A DNA stretch of 35,316 nucleotides from Candidatus Uhrbacteria bacterium RIFCSPLOWO2_01_FULL_47_17. GTDB taxonomy: Bacteria > Patescibacteriota > Patescibacteriia > UBA9934 > GWF2-40-263. This document shows, in pieces, positions 17,301-25,955 of this stretch. The position numbers and the translations under genes were made by a program. The DNA is taken from contig MGEI01000005.1 of assembly GCA_001791305.1 (NCBI GenBank), positions 492,238 to 527,553 on the forward strand. The letters run 5' to 3'. Every line of letters starts with the position of its first letter. Position 1 is the first letter of the stretch. The notes below the pieces were generated by a model. The model saw nothing but the letters and a program-made list of their open reading frames with translations, had not been told where the DNA came from and did no database searches.

Positions 17301-20300
17301 CGAACTCGATTAATTTTACAGTTGGAAATTGTCAGCAAACACCAAGTTTGTGCGCCTCGGGTCAAACATGTTGTGCAAACGGTTCGTGTTCTTTGCCAAA
17401 TCAAGCCTGTCCGTCTGATGGTCCAAAAGTTGCACACTTCGCTTATAAAGTTTCCACAAGTCAAATTCCTGTTGCGCCAACCGTTGTCATCAACTGTTCT
17501 GATCCTGCGTTTCCCAAACCATCTCCTTCACCATCACCCCTTTGGAGTAAACAAGAAAATATTTGTGTCTCAGCGGCTGTGACGGCCTCCTTTGGTCCGA
17601 TTGGAGTAAGTATAGATCCAACAACACTGAATGGCACAAACATTAAAATTCAAAAATGTCCACCAGCAAAAGAAGCACAAGGAACATGTGCAGCTGCAGA
17701 TTGGCAAGATGTTCCGGGATCCTTTCAGCCTTTGAACGCACAGGCCGCTGTGACAACATTCCAATGGTCTCCTGCACAACTTTTTGAAACAAGTACGCTT
17801 TATCAAGTCACCATCAAAGGTGCATCCGCTCCGGGTGGTGGAGTGAAATCAAAACCCATTGGACAGGTTCCGGGCGCCTCGCTTGCGCAAGATTTTTCTT
17901 GGACGTTTCGTACATCCACATCCAACGCTCCGTGCGGAGTGGGTGCTGTAACGGTTTCGCCCAAAACATTTACGGCAAAAAATTTAGGAGAATCCGTTTC
18001 GTATCAGGCTCAGCTTCTTTCTAATCAAGATCATTGTGTTGTGCTTGCGTGTGCGAAACACTCGATTGGTTGGAGTTCATCTCAGTGGGCCGCAACATTT
18101 TTGCCAAATAATACCCTTGTTGCGAATCCTGCCGCAGGAGTTTGTACGACAGCTGTGAATCCACGTTATAACACGCTACCCGGCATTCCCGCTGAAATCA
18201 GTGCAACGGTTACCAATGCTCCTAACAAACCAACCGGCAAAGGAGAACTTACGATCGCGCTTGCAAATCCGCGTGTCAGTGATTATTTTCCAAATTGTTC
18301 TTCTGCCTGTGGAAACGTGGAGCCGTGGGTCACCTTTAGTGTCCCGATGAATGATGCTTCTTTAAGCTCGACAAACGCCATTCGTATTTATCAATGTGAA
18401 AATTCTCTTTGTGATGAAAACCAGCAAACGCTTTGGGATCATGTTACGAGTATTTCCTACGACGAAGCAACGAATAAGGCGATGGTTAAAACGGATGGAA
18501 CTGCGTTCGTTCAAAATACGTGGTATCGCGTTCGTGTTTCAGGAAAGGTGAAATCTTCCGTACAGGCATTGCTTTCAACCGACGGATCAAACTTCGGAAC
18601 ACCTGAAAATAAATTTTACCTAGGAGATTTTTCTTGGAGATTTAAAACAAAAGATTCAGGAACGGCGTGTGTGGTGGATCGTGTTGGTGTTTCTCCAAAG
18701 TCCGCAACGCTTAAATTTATTGGCGAACGAAAAGAATATACGGCAACCGCTTACAGCGCACCGGACGATTGTTCTGTAACCGGTCAAGCGCTTCAGGCAA
18801 AAGGATGGAATGGATGGGGAGCGAAAGATACGCCAAACAAGATTGGAGCCGCTTCTTATGTGGATGGCGTTGGTGTGACAGATCACAAATATAATGAGAT
18901 CACTGCGTTTCTGTTAAACAATGGATCGCTTGAACTGACAACCACACTTCCAAAGATTTGTGCGGGAAATTGTTTGTTTACAGGAAACCCAATTAAAGTT
19001 GGGCAAGCAGTCTGTGGAAACAGTGTCACAGAGCTTGGAGAATCTTGTGATGACGGCAACAGTAACGGAAACGACGGCTGCTCTTCCGTATGTTTGAAAG
19101 AAGGAACTGCGGTTCCGCTTTGTGGAAACACCGTGCTGGATCCGGGCGAACAATGTGATGACGGAAAAGTTCTCGACGGTGATGGATGTTCCGCAAAGTG
19201 TTTGAATGAAGGTGCAGGTTCTATTAAATCGATTTGTGGAGACGGCGTGAAAGATCACACAAACACAAACGGAGGAGAAGCGTGTGATGATGGAAATACA
19301 AAAAATGGCGACGGCTGTTCTTCAAACTGCTTGTTTGAAGGCGGAATTGTTGCTTATTCAAACGCGCGATGCGGCGATGGAGTCGTTGGGACAGGTGAAA
19401 CGTGCGATGACGGAAAGACGGTGGGTGGTGATGGATGTTCTGACGTCTGTCTCAATGAAGGAACAAATCCTGGTTTTGACGCAACAAAAAATCATTGTGG
19501 AAATGGCGTAAAAAATATCGGAGAAGATGAAGGATGCGATCTTGCTCTTGGAAAAATTGCCTCCGGATGTTCAAAAGAATGTTTGAAAATGGGTTCAAGC
19601 CCAACCTACACAAATCCTTCTTTCTGTGGAAACGGAGGTGCGCTTGAGGCGGGAGAACAGTGTGAGGCCGTTCCAACCGCGCCAAAAACTGTTGGTCCTT
19701 ATGCGGTTGCAGAGGTATCCATTGGTGCTCCTATTGAAGTTGAATCAGATGTAACAAAAGCAACATACGGTTACGCGATCTCAAACGTCCAAGTTTCTAT
19801 TGGTGGAAAAACAGGAACGGGTGAATTTAAATTGCTCTGTTCGTGTGATGCAGATGCACAGTGCGGATCAACAACGGTAAATGGAAAAACCGTTTCGCTT
19901 GGATGCGGTGCATCAAAGTGTTGTTTTGTACGGCCTTCCATAACCGCATCTGCGCCAGGAAACGATGCGAAAGATGTTTGCCGCAACACCGCCGTTTCCT
20001 TTACGTTCAGTGAAGAAATGGATCCAAAGAGTTTTGGATCCGTGGATTTGGACGCAGACGGAAAAATCTCTGCAGCAGAAACAGATCCAAATCTTCAGCT
20101 TGAGCTTGTAAAAATGAAATCAGTAGCTGGAGCAGATGTTACGGTCACTGCAGCAAACTGTCCGTATTACACACAACCTGTCGGACTCGAACACGCAAAG
20201 AATTTGTTTGCCTCCATTTGGAATTGGGTGAAGGACTTATTTGGACAAGAGGCGCTTGCAAATGCAACCACACAATGTTTTGTTCCAATTTCCTACGAAC

Positions 20301-23300
20301 AAGTTCCGGGTCAAGCGGGTTCTTATCAAGTATATCTCAGATACACGGAACGTTTGTTGCCATTTGCACAGTACAAACTGACTGTTAAAACCAAAAACGG
20401 AAATGCAAAAGGCGTCTTCAGCAAACAACAGGTCAGTATTTGTCTTGGGGATAATGGAACAACGTGTCAGACCGTTTCGCAAACAAACACCTTTACAACC
20501 GGCGCGGATATTTGTTTGCTCGATGTTGTTCAAACGACCGATGAAGGAATCACATCCACACTACCAGTTTATCTCTCGAAGAGCCCCGGATATTATTCAA
20601 AGAAAGATGAAGCACACAATTTTAGTGCGAAGCCTCTTTCCTATCGCAAGAACACAGGGTTGCTTGAGGAAATCACCTCTATTGATACGGTGTATTCCTG
20701 GACGTGGAGTTGGGGAACTCCGGTAAAAGATTCGGGAGCGAAGACGGATATTTTGGGAATTGTGGCTGCAAGCACAGAAAAAACCGCGCAATTTAAAGCG
20801 CTCGGAAAAAATGGTTCTGGAGATGTCATTGCCACCGCGAACGTGAATGGATATAACAATTTTCCTTCCGCGGTTGTTTCCGGCCACGTCGCCGAAGTTG
20901 CGTTTCTCTGTGAAAACCCATGGCCAGCTTTGGATGCCAAAAAAGCCAACGGATCACTTTACGGTATTCCGTTCATTGAAAATGCTGAAAACACCAATTT
21001 CTCGTTGTTCTATTGTCGCGATATCGGTAAGCCAGAAGAAGGCAAGATGCTTCCAGCTTTGGAACTCCCACCAACAGACGCAACGCCGGATCAAAAATTC
21101 ATCAACACAAATGTGTTGAAGGAATTGGTATTCCGCGTTGCCGGCACAAAAGATTCAATTGGTGTTCGTGTGCTTGCAAATCCAACCTATCTTTCTCCGG
21201 CCGCTTGGTTTAAAGCGCAAGGATTTACCGGAACACCAAAAGCGGCGAAGCTCGATGGTTACGAAGCTGTACAAACAGGCACTACGATTTATGCCGCTGC
21301 GGCAAATCGTAACGGTTCGAGTCTTCATGCGAATATTTACGTCGTCTCCTTTAATGCAGACGCAGGAAAAGAAGCTCAAGAAATTTTCGATCTCGTCCTT
21401 CAGAACTTCCGCTTGAATGCAAACGACACGGTCGATTCAGGTGTTTCGCATGTGGGATTGTGTAAGAGCGGAAACGGATATGTTTCACAAGATAACGAGT
21501 TCATCGCTTGTTCATGGGACGGAGATTGTTTAGACCAATGTCAACCAAACGGTCGATGCACGATTTCCGATAAAGTTTGTGATCCAAAGAAAGGAAATGC
21601 GGAATGTAACGCGCCAGACGCAAATGCCTTTTGTGATGCAGATAAACAAAAATTACGAAGAGATACCAAACGACTGACAGACATCACAGACATGGTTGCA
21701 ACGTTTGAAAAATATGGAAATGCAAATGGTCGTTGTGCAGTGACAAAGAGTCAGAAGTGCGTTGTCAATCAAAATGGTCCGGCAACAGCACCGCAGAACC
21801 CTGCATGTCCTGGAACAGAAACGTGTGTCCCAAGTTACCCAACCGTTCAGGCAGGAACATTCATCCCATCCATGAGCAACAGCGTCTGGCCATCTTGGAA
21901 CAGTACACTCGGAAATGCTGTCGGCGGCGCGCTTCCAACAGATCCGCTGAACCAATTCTGGGCGCAGTGCAAAAATGCGGGCGAGGGGTATGACTCTGCA
22001 ACATGTTGGAACAGCACACAAGGAAAATTTGTGTGTCCAGAACGTTCACACTTATACGCGTATCAAAATCAGGGCGGTGAAGCGTACACACTCTCAACAG
22101 AACTTGAGTACAACACCGTTGCTTGGAGCAACAAGATCGATCAACCAGGACCAGATCACGCAACCATTCAAGCATCGTACCGTGTAGGAAAAGCACCAGG
22201 TGGATTACTAAGTGGATTTAAGATTGCGTCAGAGTATTGCAGTGCAACCGTATTCGGAAGCTCCACGATTTGTGGCGATGGGGTAAAAGCGCCAACGATT
22301 CTCAATACGGATGGCTCCATCAAACAAAAAGGGGAGGTGTGTGAAAAAGGGGAAGTAAGCGCAGAAAGCTGTGTGACAGATGTTTGTACGGCGGGTGATA
22401 AAACAAAAATTGGTAAGGTTTGTAATGCAGCAATCGATTGTGGAGTGGGAGGTGTTTGTACAAAAAATGTTCCAGGAAAAATCAATACATCTTGTAAAGC
22501 AGACTGTTTTGGTTTTCAAAGTAAAGATCAAGCCATGGATGCCGGTGCAGAATGTTTACCAGGGCTTTGCGGCAACGGGGTGAAAGATCCGCTCGAAGCC
22601 TGCGATGACGGAGCTTTAAACGGCACTTACGGACATTGCGGATCAGGATGTAAAGTTTCAACCGCGTTTACCTGTGGCGATGGATTCCTTGCCGGAAACG
22701 AGCAATGTGATTGTGGTACGCCAACGAATTTTGGCACATTGCCAGCAACAAGCTGGGCAAAATCTAGTGGAAAATGTGACGTTGCGAATGGAACCTATTC
22801 CGCAACGGGAAAAAATTGTACGGCCGAGTGTAAGGCGCCTGGTCCAATGTGTGGAGATAAGGTTGTGAATGATGGATCCGAGAAGTGTGATGGAAATACG
22901 GAATCTTATGCGGGTGCATTAAATACGGATGGAACAAAGTGTACTGCAGGAGTTTGTCCTTCTCCTGCATGTACCAAAGGAACAATTTGTACGGCTGGAA
23001 TAAATATCGGAACAGTTTGTTCATCGAATGTGGGCTGTCCAACAGATCCACAAGAGGTTTGTAAAGCAGATGTTTGTAACGCTAATAAATGTTCTTTGAG
23101 TGGAAAATCTTGCAATAAAAATTCTGATTGTATCGGAAAGTGTTCGGTGAGTGGAAAGGTGTGTACGCAGACTTCAGATTGTGCCGGAACCTGCTCTACA
23201 GGATTGTGTGCAAATGGAACGAATAACAACACGGCTTGTTCCCAAGATTCAACTTGTACAGGCGGTGGAAAGTGTATTGGTGCAACACTTTACGATTTGG

Positions 23301-24505
23301 CTCGAACACGTACATGTAAAAATTACGGTAATTCGCTCACACCTCAGTCGTGTTTATGGATCAATGTGACCAACCCAGTGGAATATGGTTGGGGAGAGTG
23401 TGCCGGTGGTCCACAACAGTGTGGAAACGGAAAGCCGGAAGGGACAGAAGCGTGTGATGATGGAAATAACTCGAACAATGATGCTTGTACGAATGCCTGT
23501 ACGGCAAACGTTTGCGGAGATAATTACGTAAACGTCGGAATCGAGTCCTGCGATAGTGGTGCGGCAAACGGATCCGTTTGTAGTGCGGCGTATGGCGCAA
23601 CATGTAACTTCTGTAACAAATTTTGTCAGTATAAAACACAGTCTGGTCCGTATTGCGGAGACGGAACCATAAATGGAAACGAATATTGTGACGGAGCTGC
23701 TGTACCATTTCAGTGTTTTAAGGCGGATCAAGATAAGAGTGAAGTTCAGGGAACATGTGATCCAAAGGATGAAGGAAACCAAGGAACCTGTCCAAGTGGA
23801 TTCACCTGTCGTTTAGTTGGGGCGTGCAATGGAGGATCCCTCTTTGGTGAGAATGGGAAATCCTGTACGCCGTATACGGCCACGAGTCCTAAGGGAATGG
23901 ATAATATCAATAATTGTGACGGGTATTGCAGTAATCTCACAAAAGATAATAAAAAATTCACCTGTAATCACGATGCAGATTGCGTATCTTCTCAAGGACC
24001 GGGTGGAACATGTTTGGCTGCTGGGTCATGTCAGGTTCCCGTTTGTGGGGCAACTTGCGGAAGTTCTTGTCCAACAGCCTTTCAAAAAGTCGTCGTGCAA
24101 GTTCAGGGAAATGTTGAATCTCAACCATCAAGTAGTGTTACGCTGTATAGCTTTGAAAATCCACCAAGCGGAAAAACACCGGATAAAGCAAATATCTTCC
24201 TTCCTGCGTGTCGTGTGGGAACAGGGTTAACGGCAGACGTTGTGACTGTCTCTGCGCCACAAGGCAACTTCTCCATTTCTGCATCCATTATTTCCCCAAC
24301 CCATAAAGACGCTTCTGGTAATTACATCGAACCGCAAACAAGCACAGCAACGCTCGGGGTTGGAAGCGGTGTGTCATTACCATTCCCAAGTGGATTCATT
24401 TGTCGTGATGTTCCATTCACCATTCCGCTCACCACAAAATACAGTCCAGATGGAGACTCATCCGTGACATTCAAGAACATCGAATTTACCTACTGTCCAA
24501 AATAA
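14393..24505 (+). CDS. Giant Cys-rich surface protein (3370 aa) with VirB2-like N-terminus
   Basis: Signal peptide 1-30. Two-helix module about 53-125 with YGGFMYMTAGGNDERVKKAK between helices. Then Ig-like strands (150-285); IPT/TIG-like domains starting near 448, 575, 800 and 897 (VTISGSGFGTTPGFVDF is the clearest); Big_5-like domains (about 1060-1190 and 1300-1420); and a first DUF4215-type cluster of six CGNGxxxxGExCDDG repeats (1541 to about 1760). An EF-hand-like loop DLDADGKISAAE (1885-1896) lies in another Ig-like domain. Further DUF4215-type repeats lie at about 2625-2850 and 3008-3102. Between them are Dickkopf-like Cys modules, including a 17-residue tandem pair. A beta-rich C-terminal domain spans about 3216-3370. 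Paired cysteines suggest many disulfides outside the cell. No protease or glycosidase motif was recognised. The next gene starts 1 bp after its stop. Confidence 0.88.
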   Translation: MNLRRLFQSILVLSVLACTGIFVVQPILAATGPVDQTAFASFAANAGFAAGPSVTVIIARLIRTVISFLGVIAVVIVVYGGFMYMTAGGNDERVKKAKKTITNGLIGLVIVLMSFAIAQFIVSRLVGATEEADIIAFCKNNPTDPTCLKNPPFPPPKPEFTLSSLNTDCAKALRNFQLQFVFSKSVKNATGISVKQAGVAVPGVFQFAGPKVTFTPDALCEDNPTFHCFQSGKTYEVVIDNTKLTSASGATLTCTAQKPCCSALQPCSFTAGSAIDTQAPTMVMKEPAPKVILGVNKMLQAATKDDSGVSFVDFFVENGNDPIFTAGLDLSTNKVLTGGNVENSFNTDPDEAWNTSGLITNKSYTLFAKGNDCAGNFVTSNKVSVMVYAPNCDNDQPDAAAPYNETGKNCGGDPTSQYYCGKCIPSACTSNAECASGFCIKGFCQDVPVIQSVSPDNGASENLVTISGSGFGTTPGFVDFLGTEKAGVLKTASAYQCGLKCVGGANSGKTCSVGADCPGGACNPNISWSEKEIVIQVPVGAVDGPIKINIPATGTVPAQTDRSDDAVGPVMSKFDVNAIKRPGLCALNPVASEVNKPFSLAGLAFGGTQGTSSIYLANFEAKSTAWTSTQLTATVPGVVSGTYNAQVFTGDYFCLNASGAKVDPAKTCFSDDDCKKTDASYTCGMSWCSESLKLCSATAPCAQIKTAKICNVDADCDVVNDEFCDKKAKVCVKTDGVCTDVRAGSNAKTFVATNIPTASKPTINSIDTGWKACSGGVNNAKQCAKDADCGGAVGSCKSQPTWGPAGQYVTIYGSDFGTATGYVKFVHIASSESANGEVDFPKVCGGLFWRNDSITVKVPKTINTKAILFGDYQVSVVPQSGNASDAKAFTIVTGKPTPGICLLNPNAGPVGTVVNILGENFGETKGIATFNTGLSVVPGSWIGTDIGSVSVPTGAKSGPLFVTDALSNQSNSINFTVGNCQQTPSLCASGQTCCANGSCSLPNQACPSDGPKVAHFAYKVSTSQIPVAPTVVINCSDPAFPKPSPSPSPLWSKQENICVSAAVTASFGPIGVSIDPTTLNGTNIKIQKCPPAKEAQGTCAAADWQDVPGSFQPLNAQAAVTTFQWSPAQLFETSTLYQVTIKGASAPGGGVKSKPIGQVPGASLAQDFSWTFRTSTSNAPCGVGAVTVSPKTFTAKNLGESVSYQAQLLSNQDHCVVLACAKHSIGWSSSQWAATFLPNNTLVANPAAGVCTTAVNPRYNTLPGIPAEISATVTNAPNKPTGKGELTIALANPRVSDYFPNCSSACGNVEPWVTFSVPMNDASLSSTNAIRIYQCENSLCDENQQTLWDHVTSISYDEATNKAMVKTDGTAFVQNTWYRVRVSGKVKSSVQALLSTDGSNFGTPENKFYLGDFSWRFKTKDSGTACVVDRVGVSPKSATLKFIGERKEYTATAYSAPDDCSVTGQALQAKGWNGWGAKDTPNKIGAASYVDGVGVTDHKYNEITAFLLNNGSLELTTTLPKICAGNCLFTGNPIKVGQAVCGNSVTELGESCDDGNSNGNDGCSSVCLKEGTAVPLCGNTVLDPGEQCDDGKVLDGDGCSAKCLNEGAGSIKSICGDGVKDHTNTNGGEACDDGNTKNGDGCSSNCLFEGGIVAYSNARCGDGVVGTGETCDDGKTVGGDGCSDVCLNEGTNPGFDATKNHCGNGVKNIGEDEGCDLALGKIASGCSKECLKMGSSPTYTNPSFCGNGGALEAGEQCEAVPTAPKTVGPYAVAEVSIGAPIEVESDVTKATYGYAISNVQVSIGGKTGTGEFKLLCSCDADAQCGSTTVNGKTVSLGCGASKCCFVRPSITASAPGNDAKDVCRNTAVSFTFSEEMDPKSFGSVDLDADGKISAAETDPNLQLELVKMKSVAGADVTVTAANCPYYTQPVGLEHAKNLFASIWNWVKDLFGQEALANATTQCFVPISYEQVPGQAGSYQVYLRYTERLLPFAQYKLTVKTKNGNAKGVFSKQQVSICLGDNGTTCQTVSQTNTFTTGADICLLDVVQTTDEGITSTLPVYLSKSPGYYSKKDEAHNFSAKPLSYRKNTGLLEEITSIDTVYSWTWSWGTPVKDSGAKTDILGIVAASTEKTAQFKALGKNGSGDVIATANVNGYNNFPSAVVSGHVAEVAFLCENPWPALDAKKANGSLYGIPFIENAENTNFSLFYCRDIGKPEEGKMLPALELPPTDATPDQKFINTNVLKELVFRVAGTKDSIGVRVLANPTYLSPAAWFKAQGFTGTPKAAKLDGYEAVQTGTTIYAAAANRNGSSLHANIYVVSFNADAGKEAQEIFDLVLQNFRLNANDTVDSGVSHVGLCKSGNGYVSQDNEFIACSWDGDCLDQCQPNGRCTISDKVCDPKKGNAECNAPDANAFCDADKQKLRRDTKRLTDITDMVATFEKYGNANGRCAVTKSQKCVVNQNGPATAPQNPACPGTETCVPSYPTVQAGTFIPSMSNSVWPSWNSTLGNAVGGALPTDPLNQFWAQCKNAGEGYDSATCWNSTQGKFVCPERSHLYAYQNQGGEAYTLSTELEYNTVAWSNKIDQPGPDHATIQASYRVGKAPGGLLSGFKIASEYCSATVFGSSTICGDGVKAPTILNTDGSIKQKGEVCEKGEVSAESCVTDVCTAGDKTKIGKVCNAAIDCGVGGVCTKNVPGKINTSCKADCFGFQSKDQAMDAGAECLPGLCGNGVKDPLEACDDGALNGTYGHCGSGCKVSTAFTCGDGFLAGNEQCDCGTPTNFGTLPATSWAKSSGKCDVANGTYSATGKNCTAECKAPGPMCGDKVVNDGSEKCDGNTESYAGALNTDGTKCTAGVCPSPACTKGTICTAGINIGTVCSSNVGCPTDPQEVCKADVCNANKCSLSGKSCNKNSDCIGKCSVSGKVCTQTSDCAGTCSTGLCANGTNNNTACSQDSTCTGGGKCIGATLYDLARTRTCKNYGNSLTPQSCLWINVTNPVEYGWGECAGGPQQCGNGKPEGTEACDDGNNSNNDACTNACTANVCGDNYVNVGIESCDSGAANGSVCSAAYGATCNFCNKFCQYKTQSGPYCGDGTINGNEYCDGAAVPFQCFKADQDKSEVQGTCDPKDEGNQGTCPSGFTCRLVGACNGGSLFGENGKSCTPYTATSPKGMDNINNCDGYCSNLTKDNKKFTCNHDADCVSSQGPGGTCLAAGSCQVPVCGATCGSSCPTAFQKVVVQVQGNVESQPSSSVTLYSFENPPSGKTPDKANIFLPACRVGTGLTADVVTVSAPQGNFSISASIISPTHKDASGNYIEPQTSTATLGVGSGVSLPFPSGFICRDVPFTIPLTTKYSPDGDSSVTFKNIEFTYCPK
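23087..23188 (+). repeat. 51-bp tandem pair inside the giant gene
   Basis: Two 17-codon units encode KCSLSGKSCNKNSDCIG and KCSVSGKVCTQTSDCAG. They belong to a wider four-cysteine module (C-x2-G-x2-C-x5-C-x-G-x-C) that recurs at least six times in the protein. Confidence 0.7.
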
Positions 24506-24506
24506 T

Positions 24507-25289
24507 ATGGATTTCGGTGACCAACCATCACAGCCAAAACAAATTCCTTGGAAACTCATCTTCATTGTGGGTGGAGGGATTGTTTTGGCTGGGGTGATTT
24601 TGGCGGTGGTGTTATGGCAAGTAAATAGAGCATCCGCGCCTGATTCCTCGAGCTCATCTCCGACAAGCCTATTTGGGAAACCTGTGACAACAACGTCTGA
24701 TGCATGTGCTTCAGCGGAGGATAAAGAGGCGTGCCGAATCGCGAACGCAAAACAGAAAGCGATCGAAGACAAAAAGGCGGATGTATGTGAATCGCTTAAG
24801 GAGGCGGATAAAGATGACTGTTACTGGAGTGTCGCGCGGGTTGCGCGAGATGCTGCGGTGTGTACAAAGATCACCGACAAAAATCTTTCCGTGCGGTGCT
24901 CAGACGAATTGTCCGTTTCTGCCGCGCTCGCAACATCCGACATACTGTTGTGTGATAAAATAGGGGATGGTCAAGTAAAAGCAAGTTGTCAGTTGGTTAT
25001 AACGTCCACAAAAGGCTTCGTGTGTGCGGCGGATATGGATTGTGAGTTTGATCGCGTGCTCTCCGCAGCGAATCAAGCCGAAGATGCAGAGGTGTGTCGC
25101 GTTCTTGATCCAAAACGCGACGCCGAGTGCAGAGCGCAAATTCTTGTAAACGATCCGGATCATGACGGACTTGATTCTACACAAGAACTTGTGTTGTACG
25201 GAACAGATCCGCGCAACAAAGATACAGACGGAGACGGATATCTGGATGGGGAAGAAGTGAATTCAGGACATGATCCATTGAAAAAGTAA
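24507..25289 (+). CDS. Single-pass surface protein with calcium-loop (TSP3/EF-hand-like) tail
   Basis: This is a 260-residue protein. A short polar N-terminus (about 1-16) is followed by one membrane helix (about 17-40) and a Ser-rich linker. Next comes a helical region with regularly spaced Cys pairs (about 67-205). The C-terminus has two acidic loops of thrombospondin-type-3/EF-hand form: DPDHDGLDSTQE (216-227) and DTDGDGYLDGEE (239-250). No signal peptidase site is obvious, so the helix probably acts as an anchor with the tail outside. It is the first of three similar genes and begins 1 bp after the giant gene, implying a shared transcript. Calcium binding is inferred from the loops. Confidence 0.78.
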   Translation: MDFGDQPSQPKQIPWKLIFIVGGGIVLAGVILAVVLWQVNRASAPDSSSSSPTSLFGKPVTTTSDACASAEDKEACRIANAKQKAIEDKKADVCESLKEADKDDCYWSVARVARDAAVCTKITDKNLSVRCSDELSVSAALATSDILLCDKIGDGQVKASCQLVITSTKGFVCAADMDCEFDRVLSAANQAEDAEVCRVLDPKRDAECRAQILVNDPDHDGLDSTQELVLYGTDPRNKDTDGDGYLDGEEVNSGHDPLKK

Positions 25290-25316
25290 TCTCTCTACAC
25301 TTAAATCGCCACCCAT

Positions 25317-25952
25317 ATGTTTGAAGATGCAACCAAAGAACCAGAGGATGTGTTTGCGCAGACAGACGCTGCCGCTCCGCAAATGGCCCCTCCAACCATG
25401 AGTCCCGCACCACAGCTTGTTTCAGATGAGGCTCCAATCACCCCTGTTGCAGCGCCGTCCGTTGCGCCCGCACCTGCCTCGCAAACGGAAGTGGCAGAGA
25501 AGCGACCATTTCCATGGAAGCTCGTCGTTCTTTTTGTGGCAATCGTTGTGGTTGTCGGGCTTGCGTTTTTTCTCTCCATGAGAATTTTAAATTCTCGTAC
25601 GCCGGTTACACCATCCGCTCCGGAAGAAACCACACAACCAACAGCAACGACAGAAACTCCCGCCGCTGTAACCCCTCCTGTTGTTGAAACAACACCAGTA
25701 CCTGTTGTCGATGAGACCGCCGACGCCGACAAAGATGGCCTTACGGATGTGCGTGAAACACAACTTGGCACAAATCCAAATAATCCAGACACAGACGCGG
25801 ATGGACTTTTTGATAAAGAAGAGGTTGATGTCTATCAAACAAACCCATTGAATCCAGATACAGATGGAGACACTTATAAAGATGGGGATGAAGTAAAGAA
25901 TGGATATAATCCAAGCGGCCCAGGAAAACTCCTTCAAATTCCACAAAAATAA
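25317..25952 (+). CDS. Single-pass surface protein with three calcium-loop repeats
   Basis: This is a 211-residue protein. A Pro/Ala-rich N-terminal region (1-60) precedes one membrane helix (about 64-87) and a Pro/Thr-rich stalk (about 92-130). Then come three tandem acidic repeats from residue 136, each starting D-x-D-x-D-(G/T) and joined by NPNNPDTDADG-type linkers. The order (inside, helix, stalk, calcium loops) matches the genes on both sides, but the Cys-rich helical region of the previous protein is absent. I see no SD before ATG 25317. A stalked calcium-binding role is inferred. Confidence 0.78.
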   Translation: MFEDATKEPEDVFAQTDAAAPQMAPPTMSPAPQLVSDEAPITPVAAPSVAPAPASQTEVAEKRPFPWKLVVLFVAIVVVVGLAFFLSMRILNSRTPVTPSAPEETTQPTATTETPAAVTPPVVETTPVPVVDETADADKDGLTDVRETQLGTNPNNPDTDADGLFDKEEVDVYQTNPLNPDTDGDTYKDGDEVKNGYNPSGPGKLLQIPQK

Positions 25953-25955
25953 TGT

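Noticed and set aside
19012..23700. CRISPR array in the Cys-rich part of the giant gene
   Set aside because: The recurring DNA similarity follows codons of protein repeats, with unequal spacing and an open frame; there are no constant repeats with unique spacers.
14393..24505. UGA recoding (code 25) as an explanation for the very long ORF
   Set aside because: UGA serves as a genuine stop at ybeY, dgkA, the 332-residue gene and the 30391 gene, and the ORF holds coherent domains throughout without needing recoding.
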